From Thermobifida fusca NBRC 14071 = JCM 3263 (GTDB lineage Bacteria; Actinomycetota; Actinomycetes; Streptosporangiales; Streptosporangiaceae), in the NCBI RefSeq assembly GCF_001592045.1, contig NZ_BCWB01000047.1, positions 1 through 63,533 on the forward strand: 63,533 bases of DNA, written 5' to 3'. The notes under the pieces are model-generated. The model saw only the letters and a program-made list of their open reading frames with translations, ran no database searches and was not told the origin of the DNA. The position numbers and the translations under genes were made by a program. Positions 43,711-52,238 of the stretch are shown piece by piece (within the stretch, counting starts at the first letter, position 1; each line of letters opens with the position of its first letter).

Positions 43711-44337
43711 CTAGTTCCCCTGGTTGACCTGGTCCAGGTTCACCCGGAACTTGAAGGAGGTCGTCGCGTTCATGTACGGGTTGTCTTCTTCTGGGCTGCC
43801 GTTGGGCCACTCGATCTGGAAGTAGATGTAGACGGACTGGCCCGCCGGAACAAGCTTGATTCCGGGAAGATTGTCCAGCTTGCCGTTGTCCAGCGGTTCG
43901 AACCCGGGGTTGCCGAACGAGCCCGGCTCAAAACCGAACTGCTTGACTACGGCGCGGATCTGCAGCCGGTCGGCCAGGTTGGGGGTGCTTCCGGTCAGGT
44001 CCACGATTTCCAGGGAGTTGATCTCCCCGTCGATGCTTCCCGTGTTGGTGACCCGCATCCTGTACCAGCGGTGCCCTGCGTGCGGGAAAGCCAGGTCTTC
44101 GACGTAGACGTGCCCGGGGGCGGCGTTGGCGATCTTTACCGGCTTGTTCGACACTCCCTGGCCGGACTGGTCGATACGGACCTCCAGGTCGCCTGCCTGG
44201 ATTGCCTGCTCGGTGGTCTGCGCGCTGTCCGTGAAATAGGCGTAGGTGCCTCCGGTGATCGCCACTGCGGCGCCGATCACCGCAGCGGCACCTAAACCTG
44301 CGACAAGCCTTTTTCTTTTGTTCATTCTGGTGGCCAC
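43711..44337 (-). CDS. TasA/CalY-like secreted protein, first of three
   Basis: A 208-aa protein with signal region NKRKRLVAGLGAAAVIGAAVAITGGTYAYFTDSAQ (given in parts; TYAYFTDSA is the hallmark) followed by QAIQAGDLEVRID. The mature part has RMRVTNTGSIDGEINSLEIVDLTGS, VPAGQSVYIYFQIEWPNG and TTSFKFRVNLDQVNQG. GTG at 44337 (GGAAGGG upstream) is preferred, with ATG 44325 possible. It heads the minus-strand operon of three paralogues and is divergent from the Pro-rich gene at 44771. It is the best candidate for the main fibre subunit of the locus. Confidence 0.8.
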   Translation of the reverse strand: MATRMNKRKRLVAGLGAAAVIGAAVAITGGTYAYFTDSAQTTEQAIQAGDLEVRIDQSGQGVSNKPVKIANAAPGHVYVEDLAFPHAGHRWYRMRVTNTGSIDGEINSLEIVDLTGSTPNLADRLQIRAVVKQFGFEPGSFGNPGFEPLDNGKLDNLPGIKLVPAGQSVYIYFQIEWPNGSPEEDNPYMNATTSFKFRVNLDQVNQGN

Positions 44338-44770
44338 AAAGGCCCTTCCTTTCACGCCGTGCCGGCGGGAGTTGGGGAGACCGCAGACAGAACCGGAAGA
44401 TGGTGGTCCCGAGGGTGCATCGGGAAAGGGAAGCGTGCGCGCCGAACAGTCCCGTTGCCGCCTCCGCGGCCTCCCGCGGTAGCGCAGCGGGGCCGTCAGG
44501 GGGATGTGGCGTAGCTTCCCGCTGCTTCCCCGCCGGTGGTCGACAGTGCCGTCATCGGCGAGGTCGCATTCCGCCACCGACTCTTCCGGTTCTGTCATCC
44601 AGTACTCTGCCGATTCTCCGGTTTCTGGTCATCCCCAAAGTGAACGAAGTATGTTTCCCACTTTTTGGCGATGAGCCCGCACCACTTCCGGGGCAGTCTG
44701 GGTGGCACTATCCGTGCTCGTGGACGAAAGTTGTGAACATCCACGATGCCCCGGTTCGAGGAACGACAGC
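44338..44770. other. Divergent promoter region of the TasA-like/SipW-like locus
   Basis: A 430-bp region between the minus-strand paralogues and the plus-strand genes; no gene is seen. AAGTGAACGAAGTATG and CCCACTTTTT around 44638-44666 form the AT-richest part. It should contain both outward promoters. Confidence 0.4.
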
Positions 44771-45244
44771 ATGAACATGAACCACGCCGATCGCGGCACC
44801 AACGCGGTGACGTGGCGTCTCAGCCTGCCGCTTCCAGGCCAGCGTGCGGCCTGGGCCGTGATCGGTGCTGCCGCGGTGGCTGCGGTCGCGCTGTCGCTCC
44901 TGCAGTTGGGAAAGGCGAGTGCCTCGTTCACGGTGCGCGCCACCACTCCCCCCATCGAAGTGATCGCGCCCACGCCCACAGCTTCCCCGACCCCGTCGGC
45001 GTCGCCAAGCCCGGCCACGCCCGCCGCGGAGCCCACGCCTTCCGCTACTCCTTCATCCCCGCCCGTCTCGCAGCGAGAGGAAGGCACCGATCCGGACTTC
45101 CTGCACCCCGGGCCTCCCGGATCCTCGGACCATTCCCACGAAGGGGGCCGTTCCCCCCACGCCCCGTACAGCCCGTACAGCGACCCGTCCTCATCCCAGG
45201 TGGAAAGGCATGCACACGAACCGAGAGGTGTCGGCCTTGAGTAG
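44771..45244 (+). CDS. Exported Pro/Ser/Thr-rich protein of the TasA-like locus
   Basis: A 157-aa protein with one N-terminal hydrophobic helix (AAWAVIGAAAVAAVALSLLQLG) followed by SASFTVRATTP, again similar to the SipW-type cleavage zone. The rest is Pro/Ser/Thr-rich, disordered linker (TPTASPTPSASPSPATP) and a His/Ser/Tyr-rich tail. It may be a wall-spanning or fibre-tether component. Its end overlaps the next start by 35 bp. No homologue is recognised. Confidence 0.5.
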   Translation: MNMNHADRGTNAVTWRLSLPLPGQRAAWAVIGAAAVAAVALSLLQLGKASASFTVRATTPPIEVIAPTPTASPTPSASPSPATPAAEPTPSATPSSPPVSQREEGTDPDFLHPGPPGSSDHSHEGGRSPHAPYSPYSDPSSSQVERHAHEPRGVGLE

Positions 45245-46013
45245 GAGTGAGCGCTCCATCCTCCGGTCGATCACCGTGGGGACGGCCGCGCTGGTGCTGT
45301 GTTCCACCCTGCTGGTCTGCCGCGCTCCCGCCTTCGCAGCAGCCACCCCCCAGCCCGGGGGAGTGATCCACATCGACCAGCAGTTAGACGTGAGCGAACT
45401 GCGGGTGCTCGACGTCGCCGACATCGCTCCCGGCTATGAGGAGGCCTGGCTGGTCACCGTGATCAACCAGCGCAACGAGCCGGTGACCCTCGGGGTGCGG
45501 GTGGACGAGCTCCACAACGCCGACAACGGGTGCAGCGTCCCTGAGACCCGGGTGGACGACACCTGCGACAGCCCGGGAGAACTAGGGGAGCACGTGCAGT
45601 TGCGGCTGGGGACACCGGGCAACCTCCGCATGTTCAGTGCCCCGCTGAACGAGGCGGTCTCCGGAAGCGGCCAGATCGTCACCGTTCCCGCCCGGGGCAC
45701 AGCCGAGGTCGTGATCGGCCTCAAACTTCCGGCCACTACCGGCAACGAAGTGCAAACCGATTCGGTGAGCTTCGTCCTCGTCTGGCGGGCCGAAGCGATC
45801 CCGAGCACGTCGCAGTGGGAATCCGAGGACGAGGTGCCGCTCCAGACGGCTGCGGCAGGCACCCCCGGTCCTGCTGCGCTGGCGCTCACCGGAGCCCACG
45901 TCATGCTGCTGGCCGGGGCCGCGGTGGTCCTGCTCGCGGGAGGCGCTCTGCTTGTGGTCACGGTGGGAAGCGAGGCGGGACGGCGGTCGGCAGACCGTCC
46001 CGTCGAGCAGTGA
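45210..46013 (+). CDS. Surface protein with TasA-like ectodomain and LAxTG-type sorting signal
   Basis: A 267-aa protein. The signal peptide ends at APAFAAA. The ectodomain (about 50-220) has DISELRVLD-like VSELRVLDVADIAPGYEEAWLVTVINQRNEPVTLGV (shown in parts) and AEVVIGLKLP, similar to TasA/CalY-type domains, with a Cys pair (NGCSVPE, DTCDSPG). The C-terminus is LALTGAHVMLLAGAAVVLL then GRRS: an LAxTG motif, hydrophobic helix and basic tail. This is the substrate form of class E sortases. No sortase gene is in the window. It could anchor the fibres to the wall. ATG at 45210 follows GTGGAAAGG. Confidence 0.7.
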   Translation: MHTNREVSALSRSERSILRSITVGTAALVLCSTLLVCRAPAFAAATPQPGGVIHIDQQLDVSELRVLDVADIAPGYEEAWLVTVINQRNEPVTLGVRVDELHNADNGCSVPETRVDDTCDSPGELGEHVQLRLGTPGNLRMFSAPLNEAVSGSGQIVTVPARGTAEVVIGLKLPATTGNEVQTDSVSFVLVWRAEAIPSTSQWESEDEVPLQTAAAGTPGPAALALTGAHVMLLAGAAVVLLAGGALLVVTVGSEAGRRSADRPVEQ

Positions 46014-46054
46014 ATCCCCGGCACAACATCAGCGCCCCGGGAAATTCGGAATTT

Positions 46055-46083
46055 ATGACACCTAATCCCGCTCTATATCTAAT
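46055..46083 (+). promoter_or_regulatory. Promoter of the SipW-like signal peptidase gene
   Basis: ATGACA (46055-46060), 17 bp, TCTAAT (46078-46083): five of six matches to each sigma-70 hexamer, in an AT-rich patch about 155 bp before the gene. Confidence 0.55.
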
Positions 46084-46238
46084 TTTCGTAAAATCGCTGG
46101 AGTGCGGCACGAACCGGTGTCGCTCCTTCCATGCGTTCGACGCGTCACGCGGGAAGGGCTTTCCGACCTCGCAAAGAAAATCCGGTCTCCGGCGATGACC
46201 AGGCCCGCGGGGCACGCGAACGTGAAGGGGAAATGGTG

Positions 46239-46943
46239 ATGGACAACCGTCTCGGCCCGCTCAACGACGACACCCCGCCACTCGGTGAATCCTCACAAAA
46301 CATCCAAGAAGAAGAACAACCGGAACCGCGACATAGAAAACGCTCCGTGCTCCTGCGCATCCTCTCAGCACTTTTTCGGATCACCGTGGTGGTCCTCGTC
46401 CTCGGCTCGCTGGTCATCGTCTTCTCGGTCTCAGTCCTGCCCCGCATCACCGGCGCCCAAGCCCTGATCGTGCTCAGCGGCAGCATGGAGCCCGCCCTCC
46501 CCGTGGGCTCGGTGGTGATCGCCGGACCCGTCGAGCCCCACGAGATCGACGTAGGCGACATCATCACGTTCACCCACGCTGACCCGGCCCAGACGGAAGT
46601 CGCCAACACCACCACCCTTCCCCTGGTCACCCACCGCGTGATCGACATCGAAACCACCGAGGAAGGCATCGTCTTCCACACCCAGGGGGACGCCAACACG
46701 GTCCCCGACGAACCCCCGGTTCCCGCCGCCGACGTCCGCGGAAAAGTGTGGTACCACATCCCCTACTTCGGCTACGCCCAGCAGGCCATGGTGCAAGGCC
46801 CCACCGCCCTCTACGTGCTGGCGGGCCTGCTCTTCGTCTTCGGTATCTGGCTGCTCAGCGTGGCGCTCAGCGACGACGAGCCTCCCGCGGAGAACACCCA
46901 GCAGTCACCCCAACCCGTCGGAGAAGGAGGGGACGGGAACTGA
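46239..46943 (+). CDS. ER-type (SipW-like) signal peptidase I
   Basis: A 234-aa membrane protease. One N-terminal helix (ITVVVLVLGSLVIVFSVSVLP) is followed by VLSGSMEPALPVGSVV with the catalytic Ser, then VGDIITFTH and LVTHRVIDIE. The second catalytic position is His (THRV) instead of the Lys of ordinary bacterial enzymes, which is the mark of ER/archaeal-type peptidases such as Bacillus SipW. A second helix lies near the C-terminus (LYVLAGLLFVFGIWLLSVAL). It should process the TasA-like proteins at 42.4-44.3 kb and perhaps the protein at 44771. ATG 46239 is chosen on spacing from AAGGGG; ATG 46233 is in frame. Confidence 0.85.
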   Translation: MDNRLGPLNDDTPPLGESSQNIQEEEQPEPRHRKRSVLLRILSALFRITVVVLVLGSLVIVFSVSVLPRITGAQALIVLSGSMEPALPVGSVVIAGPVEPHEIDVGDIITFTHADPAQTEVANTTTLPLVTHRVIDIETTEEGIVFHTQGDANTVPDEPPVPAADVRGKVWYHIPYFGYAQQAMVQGPTALYVLAGLLFVFGIWLLSVALSDDEPPAENTQQSPQPVGEGGDGN

Positions 46944-46988
46944 TGAGCCGGGTCACGACCACTGCCGCGGGGTGAAGGACGGTCCACT

Positions 46989-48473
46989 GTGCGCAGACTC
47001 GTTGTGGAATCAGCCGTGCTGCTGGCGCTCGTCATCGCCAGCGCGTTCACCCTCTCCGCCCTCGAATCCCAGCTCTCGCTGGCGTCCGGGGCAGTCGCGA
47101 CCATGGCGATGCTCGCCGCAGCCACCTCGGTTGCTGCCGGGTTCGCCGCGGAAATGGTCGCCCGGCTCTCTGAACAGTCCTCTCTGCGCCGGATCGCGGC
47201 CGCGATGATGCTCTACGGCATGGTGGTGGTCCCCACCACCGCTTCAGGGCTCGCCGCAACCACCCTCGACACCATCGTGGTCATAGCGATCCGCCACACC
47301 GCCACCCTGCTCACCATCACCCTGCTGCTGCTCGCCGTAGTCCCCTTCGACCGGCCCCACCCGTGGCCGATCCGCCCGTTCCGGAACCCGGCAACCGGCC
47401 TGCGCGGCCTGCTCGTGGCAGCCGTGTGCTCCCTGGCCTCAGGAGGACTCGCCGCGGCCTTCCCGGAAGCCGCCTACCTGGTGGTCCGCTCGCCCATCCT
47501 GTTCTCCTGCACCGCCCTGCTGTGGCTGAACGTCGCATTGACCTGCCTGGTCATCGGCGTGCTGCGGCGCAACCGCATGCTGGTGTGGCTCAGCTTCGGG
47601 CAGCTCGCCATCGTCCTGGCGCACGCCCCCCGATTCTGGAGCGGCGACTCCCTGTTCTACGCACCCCCCTTGTACTCGCCGCTGCTCGCCCCCGGCATGC
47701 GCGTCCTAGGCACCACCCTGGTCCTGCTCGCGGTCCTCCAAGTCGCCTACCGTACCTACCAGCGGTTCCACCTCGACCAGGAGCGGCTCGCCAAAGCAGA
47801 AGCCGAAGCAGTGGAGGCACGCCAACGGCTCTCCACCCAAGCGCACGAACTCCGCAACGCCCTGGCCGGACTGGACGGCGCGGCCCAAGTGCTCGCCATG
47901 GACGACCCGGAAGGAAAAGTGGACCGTGCCGCTCTGCGCGCCGCACTGTCCGCAGAGCTGAACCGGATGCGGGCCATGCTGTCCCCGCAGTCAGAGCACA
48001 CCCGCAACGACACCACCCGGCTGCGGTCCCTGTTGAAGCAGCTGGTGCTGATCCGGCGCAGCAACGGCACCGCGATCGACCTCACCGTGGACGGCGACCC
48101 CGTCGTCGCCATGCCCCAGGACGCTGTCGCCCAAGTCATCACCAACATCCTCGCGAACTGCGAACGGCACGCCCCCGGAGCGCACGTGTGGGTGGAAACG
48201 TACCGGATCAGCGACACCATGGTGCGGGTGCGGATCCACGACGACGGGCCCGGAATCCCGCCCGGCCAGGAGCAGGAGGTGATACGGCGCGGAGTCAAAG
48301 GCAGCGGCTCGGTGGGAGAAGGGATCGGCCTGGCCGTCTGCCAGGAACTCGTGACCCGCCACGGAGGCCGCCTGCAGATCGCCCCCGCCGATCCGGAACG
48401 GCCCGGATTCACCGTCCTCATCGACCTGCCCCTCAGATCACGGGCACAGCAGTCGTCCACCCCAGGAGTGTGA
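46989..48473 (+). CDS. Membrane sensor histidine kinase
   Basis: A 494-aa kinase. About seven or eight hydrophobic segments occupy residues 5-260, an integral sensor without a large outer loop. A coiled coil (ERLAKAEAEAVEARQRLS) leads to the H-box QAHELRNALAGLDGA. The ATPase has the N-box NILANCERHAPG, G1 DDGPGIP and G2 GSVGEGIGLAVC. GTG at 46989 follows GAAGGA. It starts 45 bp after the signal peptidase gene and precedes a NarL-type regulator, so it probably controls this surface locus. The signal is unknown. Confidence 0.88.
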   Translation: MRRLVVESAVLLALVIASAFTLSALESQLSLASGAVATMAMLAAATSVAAGFAAEMVARLSEQSSLRRIAAAMMLYGMVVVPTTASGLAATTLDTIVVIAIRHTATLLTITLLLLAVVPFDRPHPWPIRPFRNPATGLRGLLVAAVCSLASGGLAAAFPEAAYLVVRSPILFSCTALLWLNVALTCLVIGVLRRNRMLVWLSFGQLAIVLAHAPRFWSGDSLFYAPPLYSPLLAPGMRVLGTTLVLLAVLQVAYRTYQRFHLDQERLAKAEAEAVEARQRLSTQAHELRNALAGLDGAAQVLAMDDPEGKVDRAALRAALSAELNRMRAMLSPQSEHTRNDTTRLRSLLKQLVLIRRSNGTAIDLTVDGDPVVAMPQDAVAQVITNILANCERHAPGAHVWVETYRISDTMVRVRIHDDGPGIPPGQEQEVIRRGVKGSGSVGEGIGLAVCQELVTRHGGRLQIAPADPERPGFTVLIDLPLRSRAQQSSTPGV

Positions 48474-48562
48474 GACCCCACAGTCCCCTCGTCAGAAAGC
48501 ACGGGTCGCACCGCTGACCCGTCCACTACGTCCACCAGGGCCACGAAGTATCGGGAGCGGCA

Positions 48563-49240
48563 ATGTCGAATCCTGACCGCGCGGTTTCCCCGTCGGTACT
48601 CATCGTTGACGACCACGAGCTTTTCAGCGCGTCGGTCGAGATGACGCTCTGCAATCGAGGAATCCATGCGGTGCGCGCTCACTCCCTGGAACCCTCAGCG
48701 GTCCTCGACCAGGCCACCCAGCTCCAGCCGTCGCTGATCCTCCTCGACCTGGACCTGGGACGCGACGCGGAGGGCCGCCCCAGAGACGGGGTTCCGCTCG
48801 CCCGGGACTTGACCCGGTCCGGCTGGCAGGTGCTGCTGGTCACGGGAAGCACGGAACGAGAGCGGATCGCTGAAGCGCTCGCCGCGGGCGCTGCCGCCTG
48901 GCTGTCGAAATCGGTGCCGTTCGACGAGCTGATCTACACCATTCTCGACGGTTTCGCGGGCCGTCCGATGATGGACGCCAAGGAACGACAGGAGCTGATC
49001 GCCGAATACCGCGCCCTGCAAGCGCAGCAGCGCGCCACCAACCAGAAGCTCGCCCAGTTGACCAAACGGGAACGGCAGGTCCTCGACGCGCTCGTGGCAG
49101 GGAAGCGTGCCAAGGTGATCGCTGAAGAGTCGTACGTCTCGATCGCCACGGTCCGCTCCCAGATTCGGTCGATCCTGGCCAAACTCAACGTGCGGTCCCA
49201 GCTTGAAGCGGTCGCCCTCGTGAAATCGTTGAACCGCTAG
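48563..49240 (+). CDS. NarL/FixJ-type response regulator
   Basis: A 225-aa regulator. The receiver domain has VLIVDDHEL (D16/D17) and LILLDLDLG with the phosphoacceptor D62; KS (LSKSVPF) supplies the conserved Lys. A linker helix leads to a LuxR-type HTH: LTKRERQVLDALVAGKRAKVIAEESYVSIATVRSQIRSIL in parts. It lies 89 bp after the kinase gene and is its likely partner. An inverted repeat (GGGACGGCC at 49242, GGCCGTCCC at 49306) follows the stop and may terminate the operon. Confidence 0.9.
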   Translation: MSNPDRAVSPSVLIVDDHELFSASVEMTLCNRGIHAVRAHSLEPSAVLDQATQLQPSLILLDLDLGRDAEGRPRDGVPLARDLTRSGWQVLLVTGSTERERIAEALAAGAAAWLSKSVPFDELIYTILDGFAGRPMMDAKERQELIAEYRALQAQQRATNQKLAQLTKRERQVLDALVAGKRAKVIAEESYVSIATVRSQIRSILAKLNVRSQLEAVALVKSLNR

Positions 49241-49417
49241 CGGGACGGCCGCGGCACACCTTCCTTACCTGCCGGCACCGCGGAAGATCCGCCACCCCAG
49301 GTTTGGGCCGTCCCTCCCCGGTCAGAGAGGACGCTGGGGGGATGGCAAGCGGGCGGTGGCTTTCCCGGGGGAGGAGCTGCCGCCCGTCTCCGTTGTTTCC
49401 CTGCCCGCGGGCAGCAG

Positions 49418-49798
49418 TCAGGACCCCCGGTAGTACTCGCGCGAGGTGCGGGACAGCGCCAGAACTACCACTGCGAGCGGCAGCACGAAGTGGGTGAGCA
49501 TGGCCCCCTGGTGGGCCGTGAGCAGCACGGTAACGATGGTGAACGCCTGGACGGCCAGGACCGTCACCAGGACCGGCAGGCCACGGTGCCGCATCATCAG
49601 GCCCAGCATCAGCTGTGCCCCGCCGGAGGTGCCGGCAGCGAGCAGCGGGCCGGTGGCTTCCGCAGCGGAGCCGATGCCCAGCAACTGCACCAGGCCGTGG
49701 GCGAAGCTGAGCCCAGCCAGGAGGAACACCAGGATCCTGGCCCAGCGGACCGGTCCAGGCAGCACGTCCTGCGCCGTAGGCGACCGTTCCTCCATCAC
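49418..49798 (-). CDS. Four-helix membrane protein
   Basis: A 126-aa membrane protein with four hydrophobic segments (ILVFLLAGLSFAHGLVQLLG, TSGGAQLMLGLMM, LPVLVTVLAVQAFTIVTVLL, MLTHFVLPLAVVVLALS) and a short charged N-terminus. The ATG overlaps the stop of the upstream gene (ATGA), so both are in one operon. No family is recognised. Confidence 0.6.
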   Translation of the reverse strand: MMEERSPTAQDVLPGPVRWARILVFLLAGLSFAHGLVQLLGIGSAAEATGPLLAAGTSGGAQLMLGLMMRHRGLPVLVTVLAVQAFTIVTVLLTAHQGAMLTHFVLPLAVVVLALSRTSREYYRGS

Positions 49799-50259
49799 TC
49801 AATGCCCCGGGGAATGCGCGGGCCCGGCCGCGGACCCGCCCCGGGAATCCGGCGAGGCAACTGCCCGTCCGGAAGGTCGTCGTGCACGGGCAGTTCCAGA
49901 GGGGCCGTGGCCTGGACGTTCCGTTCCACCGAGGACTCCACCGAGGGTTCTGGCACCCACTGCTCCTGCTCATCGGAGAGCGGAGCGTAAGAGTCGTCGA
50001 AGTCGACGTCGTCGAACTCGATCAGTACGCCTCTGCTGGTCACCGCGGCCTTCGTTGCGCGCTTCAGATACTTGCCCGCGACTTTGCCTGCGGCAATGGT
50101 GCGCTGCTGGTCCCGCTCGGTGGCTGCATCCAAGATGACGCGCGGATGGTGCCGCAGTCCGTCAACGATCCGTTCGACCAGGTCGGGCTGCCGCTCGTCT
50201 GGGGAGACGGCCGGCAACCTGAAGGGCTCACCATGGGCAGAGAAGAGGGAGACAGGCAT
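49795..50259 (-). CDS. Conserved hypothetical protein
   Basis: A 154-aa soluble protein. The N-terminal half includes PDLVERIVDGLRHHPRVILDAATERDQQRTIAAGKVAGKYLKRATKAA (in parts), a helical basic region; the C-terminal half is acidic and then Pro/Arg-rich. I do not recognise it. ATG 50259 is a tentative start; the frame is open to an ATG at 50373. It is coupled to the membrane protein downstream. Confidence 0.5.
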   Translation of the reverse strand: MPVSLFSAHGEPFRLPAVSPDERQPDLVERIVDGLRHHPRVILDAATERDQQRTIAAGKVAGKYLKRATKAAVTSRGVLIEFDDVDFDDSYAPLSDEQEQWVPEPSVESSVERNVQATAPLELPVHDDLPDGQLPRRIPGAGPRPGPRIPRGIE

Positions 50260-50568
50260 CCAGAATCCGGTTTCACATGCTGAGTCGCCGTTGTTGTCGG
50301 CCCACTGGGTCCACGGGGCGACCAGTGGTAAACAAAGCTGATCACCAATATTCTCCACCACCCTAAACCACATGAGGAACAGGGTTTTTCGTGCGGTACC
50401 GATCTGTAACCTGAGGTATCAGCAACCTCTGCCTACCCGCCCCGTGCACTCCGGGTGGGGAATCTCATAGGATCAGCTTTCGGTCATCCCTTATCACCCC
50501 TTGTGTCTTTTGTGCCTCGCCCCCGGGCACGTGACTCCGCCGAGTCCCACACACCAGTGGAAGTCTCC

Positions 50569-51816
50569 ATGTCCGACGACGCCCGTCCGTCCACCCCCTC
50601 TCCCGAGGACCCGCCACCACGCCGCCGTAGCCTCCGCCGGGTCCTGGTGTGGACGTCGATCCTTCTGAGCGCGGCCCTGATCGCCTGCCTCGGCACGGCA
50701 TACGCCTACTACCGGTCCCTGCGCGCCAACATGGTCCAGCACGATCTCGTCGCCCTGCTCCCCGAAGAAGAGCGGCCCCCTAAAATCGGCGACGCCGTCA
50801 ACATCCTCTTCATCGGCTCCGACGGGCGCGAGGGAGGCAACGCCGCCTACGGCGGACGGGACTTCGTCGGGGAACGCTCCGACTCCCTGCTGCTGGCGCA
50901 CATCTCCCCGGAGAACAGGGTCATCGTGGTGAGCTTTCCCCGCGACTCGCTCGTGGACCTGCCGGCCTGCGACCCGTACGGGGAGACCGAAGGCACCTAC
51001 GGCTACTACGGCATGATCAACGCCGCCCTGTTCCACGGTGGACCGCCCTGCGTGGTGAAGACGATCGAATCGCTCACCCAGATCCGCATCGACCACTTCG
51101 TGCACCTGAGCTTCGTAGGGTTCCGGGAGATGGTGGACGCCCTCGGCGGCGTCGAAATGTGCATCCCCGTCCCCCTCCACGACGAGCGGTCCAAACTCGA
51201 CATAGAAGCGGGCACCCAGGTGCTCGACGGGGAGCAGGCGCTGGCTTTCGTCCGCGCCCGCTACGAGATCGGCGACGGGGGCGACCTGGGCCGTATCGAC
51301 CGCCAGCAGATGTTCCTGGGCGCGCTCGCTTCGCAGATGCTCGACAGCAAGGTGCTCGCCAACCCCACGACCATGCACGCCCTGCTGGAGTCGGTGACCC
51401 AGTACACGGCGACCGACGCGGACCTCACCTTGGACACGATGCTGTCGATCGCGTTCACCCTGGCCGACGTCGAACCGCGGAACATCACCTTCTACACGGT
51501 GCCGTCCTGGCCCGCCCCCTGGGACCCGAACCGGGTGATCTGGAACGAGGAGAAAGCAGAACGGCTGTTCCGCGCGATCAAAGAGGACACCCCGGTCGAG
51601 GACGTGATCGTGGAAACCGGGCGGCCAACGGCCGAGCCCAGCCCGTCGACCAGCCTCACCCCGTCCTATCCTGCGGAGCCGTCCCCGAAGCCCACGAACC
51701 CGGAACCGACCCCGTCCGCGGCGCCTCCGGACGCGATCGAAGGCCGCGACGCGACCGCGGACCCCTGCGTCAACGGTCTGGGCCTGGGCACGGAGGACAT
51801 GGTCACCCCGCGCTAA
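50569..51816 (+). CDS. LytR-CpsA-Psr (LCP) family cell-wall polymer ligase
   Basis: A 415-aa LCP protein. A cytoplasmic basic N-terminus and one helix (VLVWTSILLSAALIACLGTAYAYY) lead to the LCP domain: NILFIGSDGREG, RSDSLLLAHISPENRVIVVSFPRDSLVDLP, KTIESLTQIRIDHFVHLSFVGF and ALAFVRARYEIGDGGDLGRIDRQQ. The conserved Arg and Asp residues of the active site are present. LCP enzymes attach teichoic-acid-like polymers or glycans to peptidoglycan. The tail is Pro/Ser/Thr-rich. ATG 50569 is chosen because the helix then follows a normal N-terminus. Confidence 0.9.
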   Translation: MSDDARPSTPSPEDPPPRRRSLRRVLVWTSILLSAALIACLGTAYAYYRSLRANMVQHDLVALLPEEERPPKIGDAVNILFIGSDGREGGNAAYGGRDFVGERSDSLLLAHISPENRVIVVSFPRDSLVDLPACDPYGETEGTYGYYGMINAALFHGGPPCVVKTIESLTQIRIDHFVHLSFVGFREMVDALGGVEMCIPVPLHDERSKLDIEAGTQVLDGEQALAFVRARYEIGDGGDLGRIDRQQMFLGALASQMLDSKVLANPTTMHALLESVTQYTATDADLTLDTMLSIAFTLADVEPRNITFYTVPSWPAPWDPNRVIWNEEKAERLFRAIKEDTPVEDVIVETGRPTAEPSPSTSLTPSYPAEPSPKPTNPEPTPSAAPPDAIEGRDATADPCVNGLGLGTEDMVTPR

Positions 51817-51853
51817 GGAAAACCCGGACCAGGGGAGGGCAGAAAAAGACGGC

Positions 51854-51887
51854 GGGAGCGGCCGAGTCCGCGCTCCCGGCCGCTCCC
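51854..51887 (+). terminator. Terminator after the LCP gene
   Basis: Perfect 10-bp arms GGGAGCGGCC (51854-51863) and GGCCGCTCCC (51878-51887), 38 bp after the stop. The rest of the gap to 52238 has no gene; an AT-richer patch at 52150-52180 may be the next promoter. Confidence 0.7.
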
Positions 51888-52238
51888 GCGAGGGCGCTCA
51901 ACGGCTGCGAGTCTGCCCGGCACAGCCGTGAGAGGAGTTCTTCGCGCCCGCCCCGTCGGGGCTTCCTGTGGTGGCGGTCGAGGACCGCACTCCCGACCGC
52001 CACCATTAGTCAATCCCACAGCGCGGGGAGAGAGCATCGGCACAAAGACCGCACATACCTGGGGCTTTAGTCCTAAGACGTCTGCGGCTCCGACGGGTTT
52101 TGCGTAACTCCCGACGTCAAGGCCCGAGGCATGCTACGGTCACTGGCGACACCAGGCGATCACTTTACGTGTCATAGGCGGAACTCGTCGTCACAGCTTG
52201 GTGGTACTCGCAGAGGACCCAAGGCGTGGAGGAGGCGA

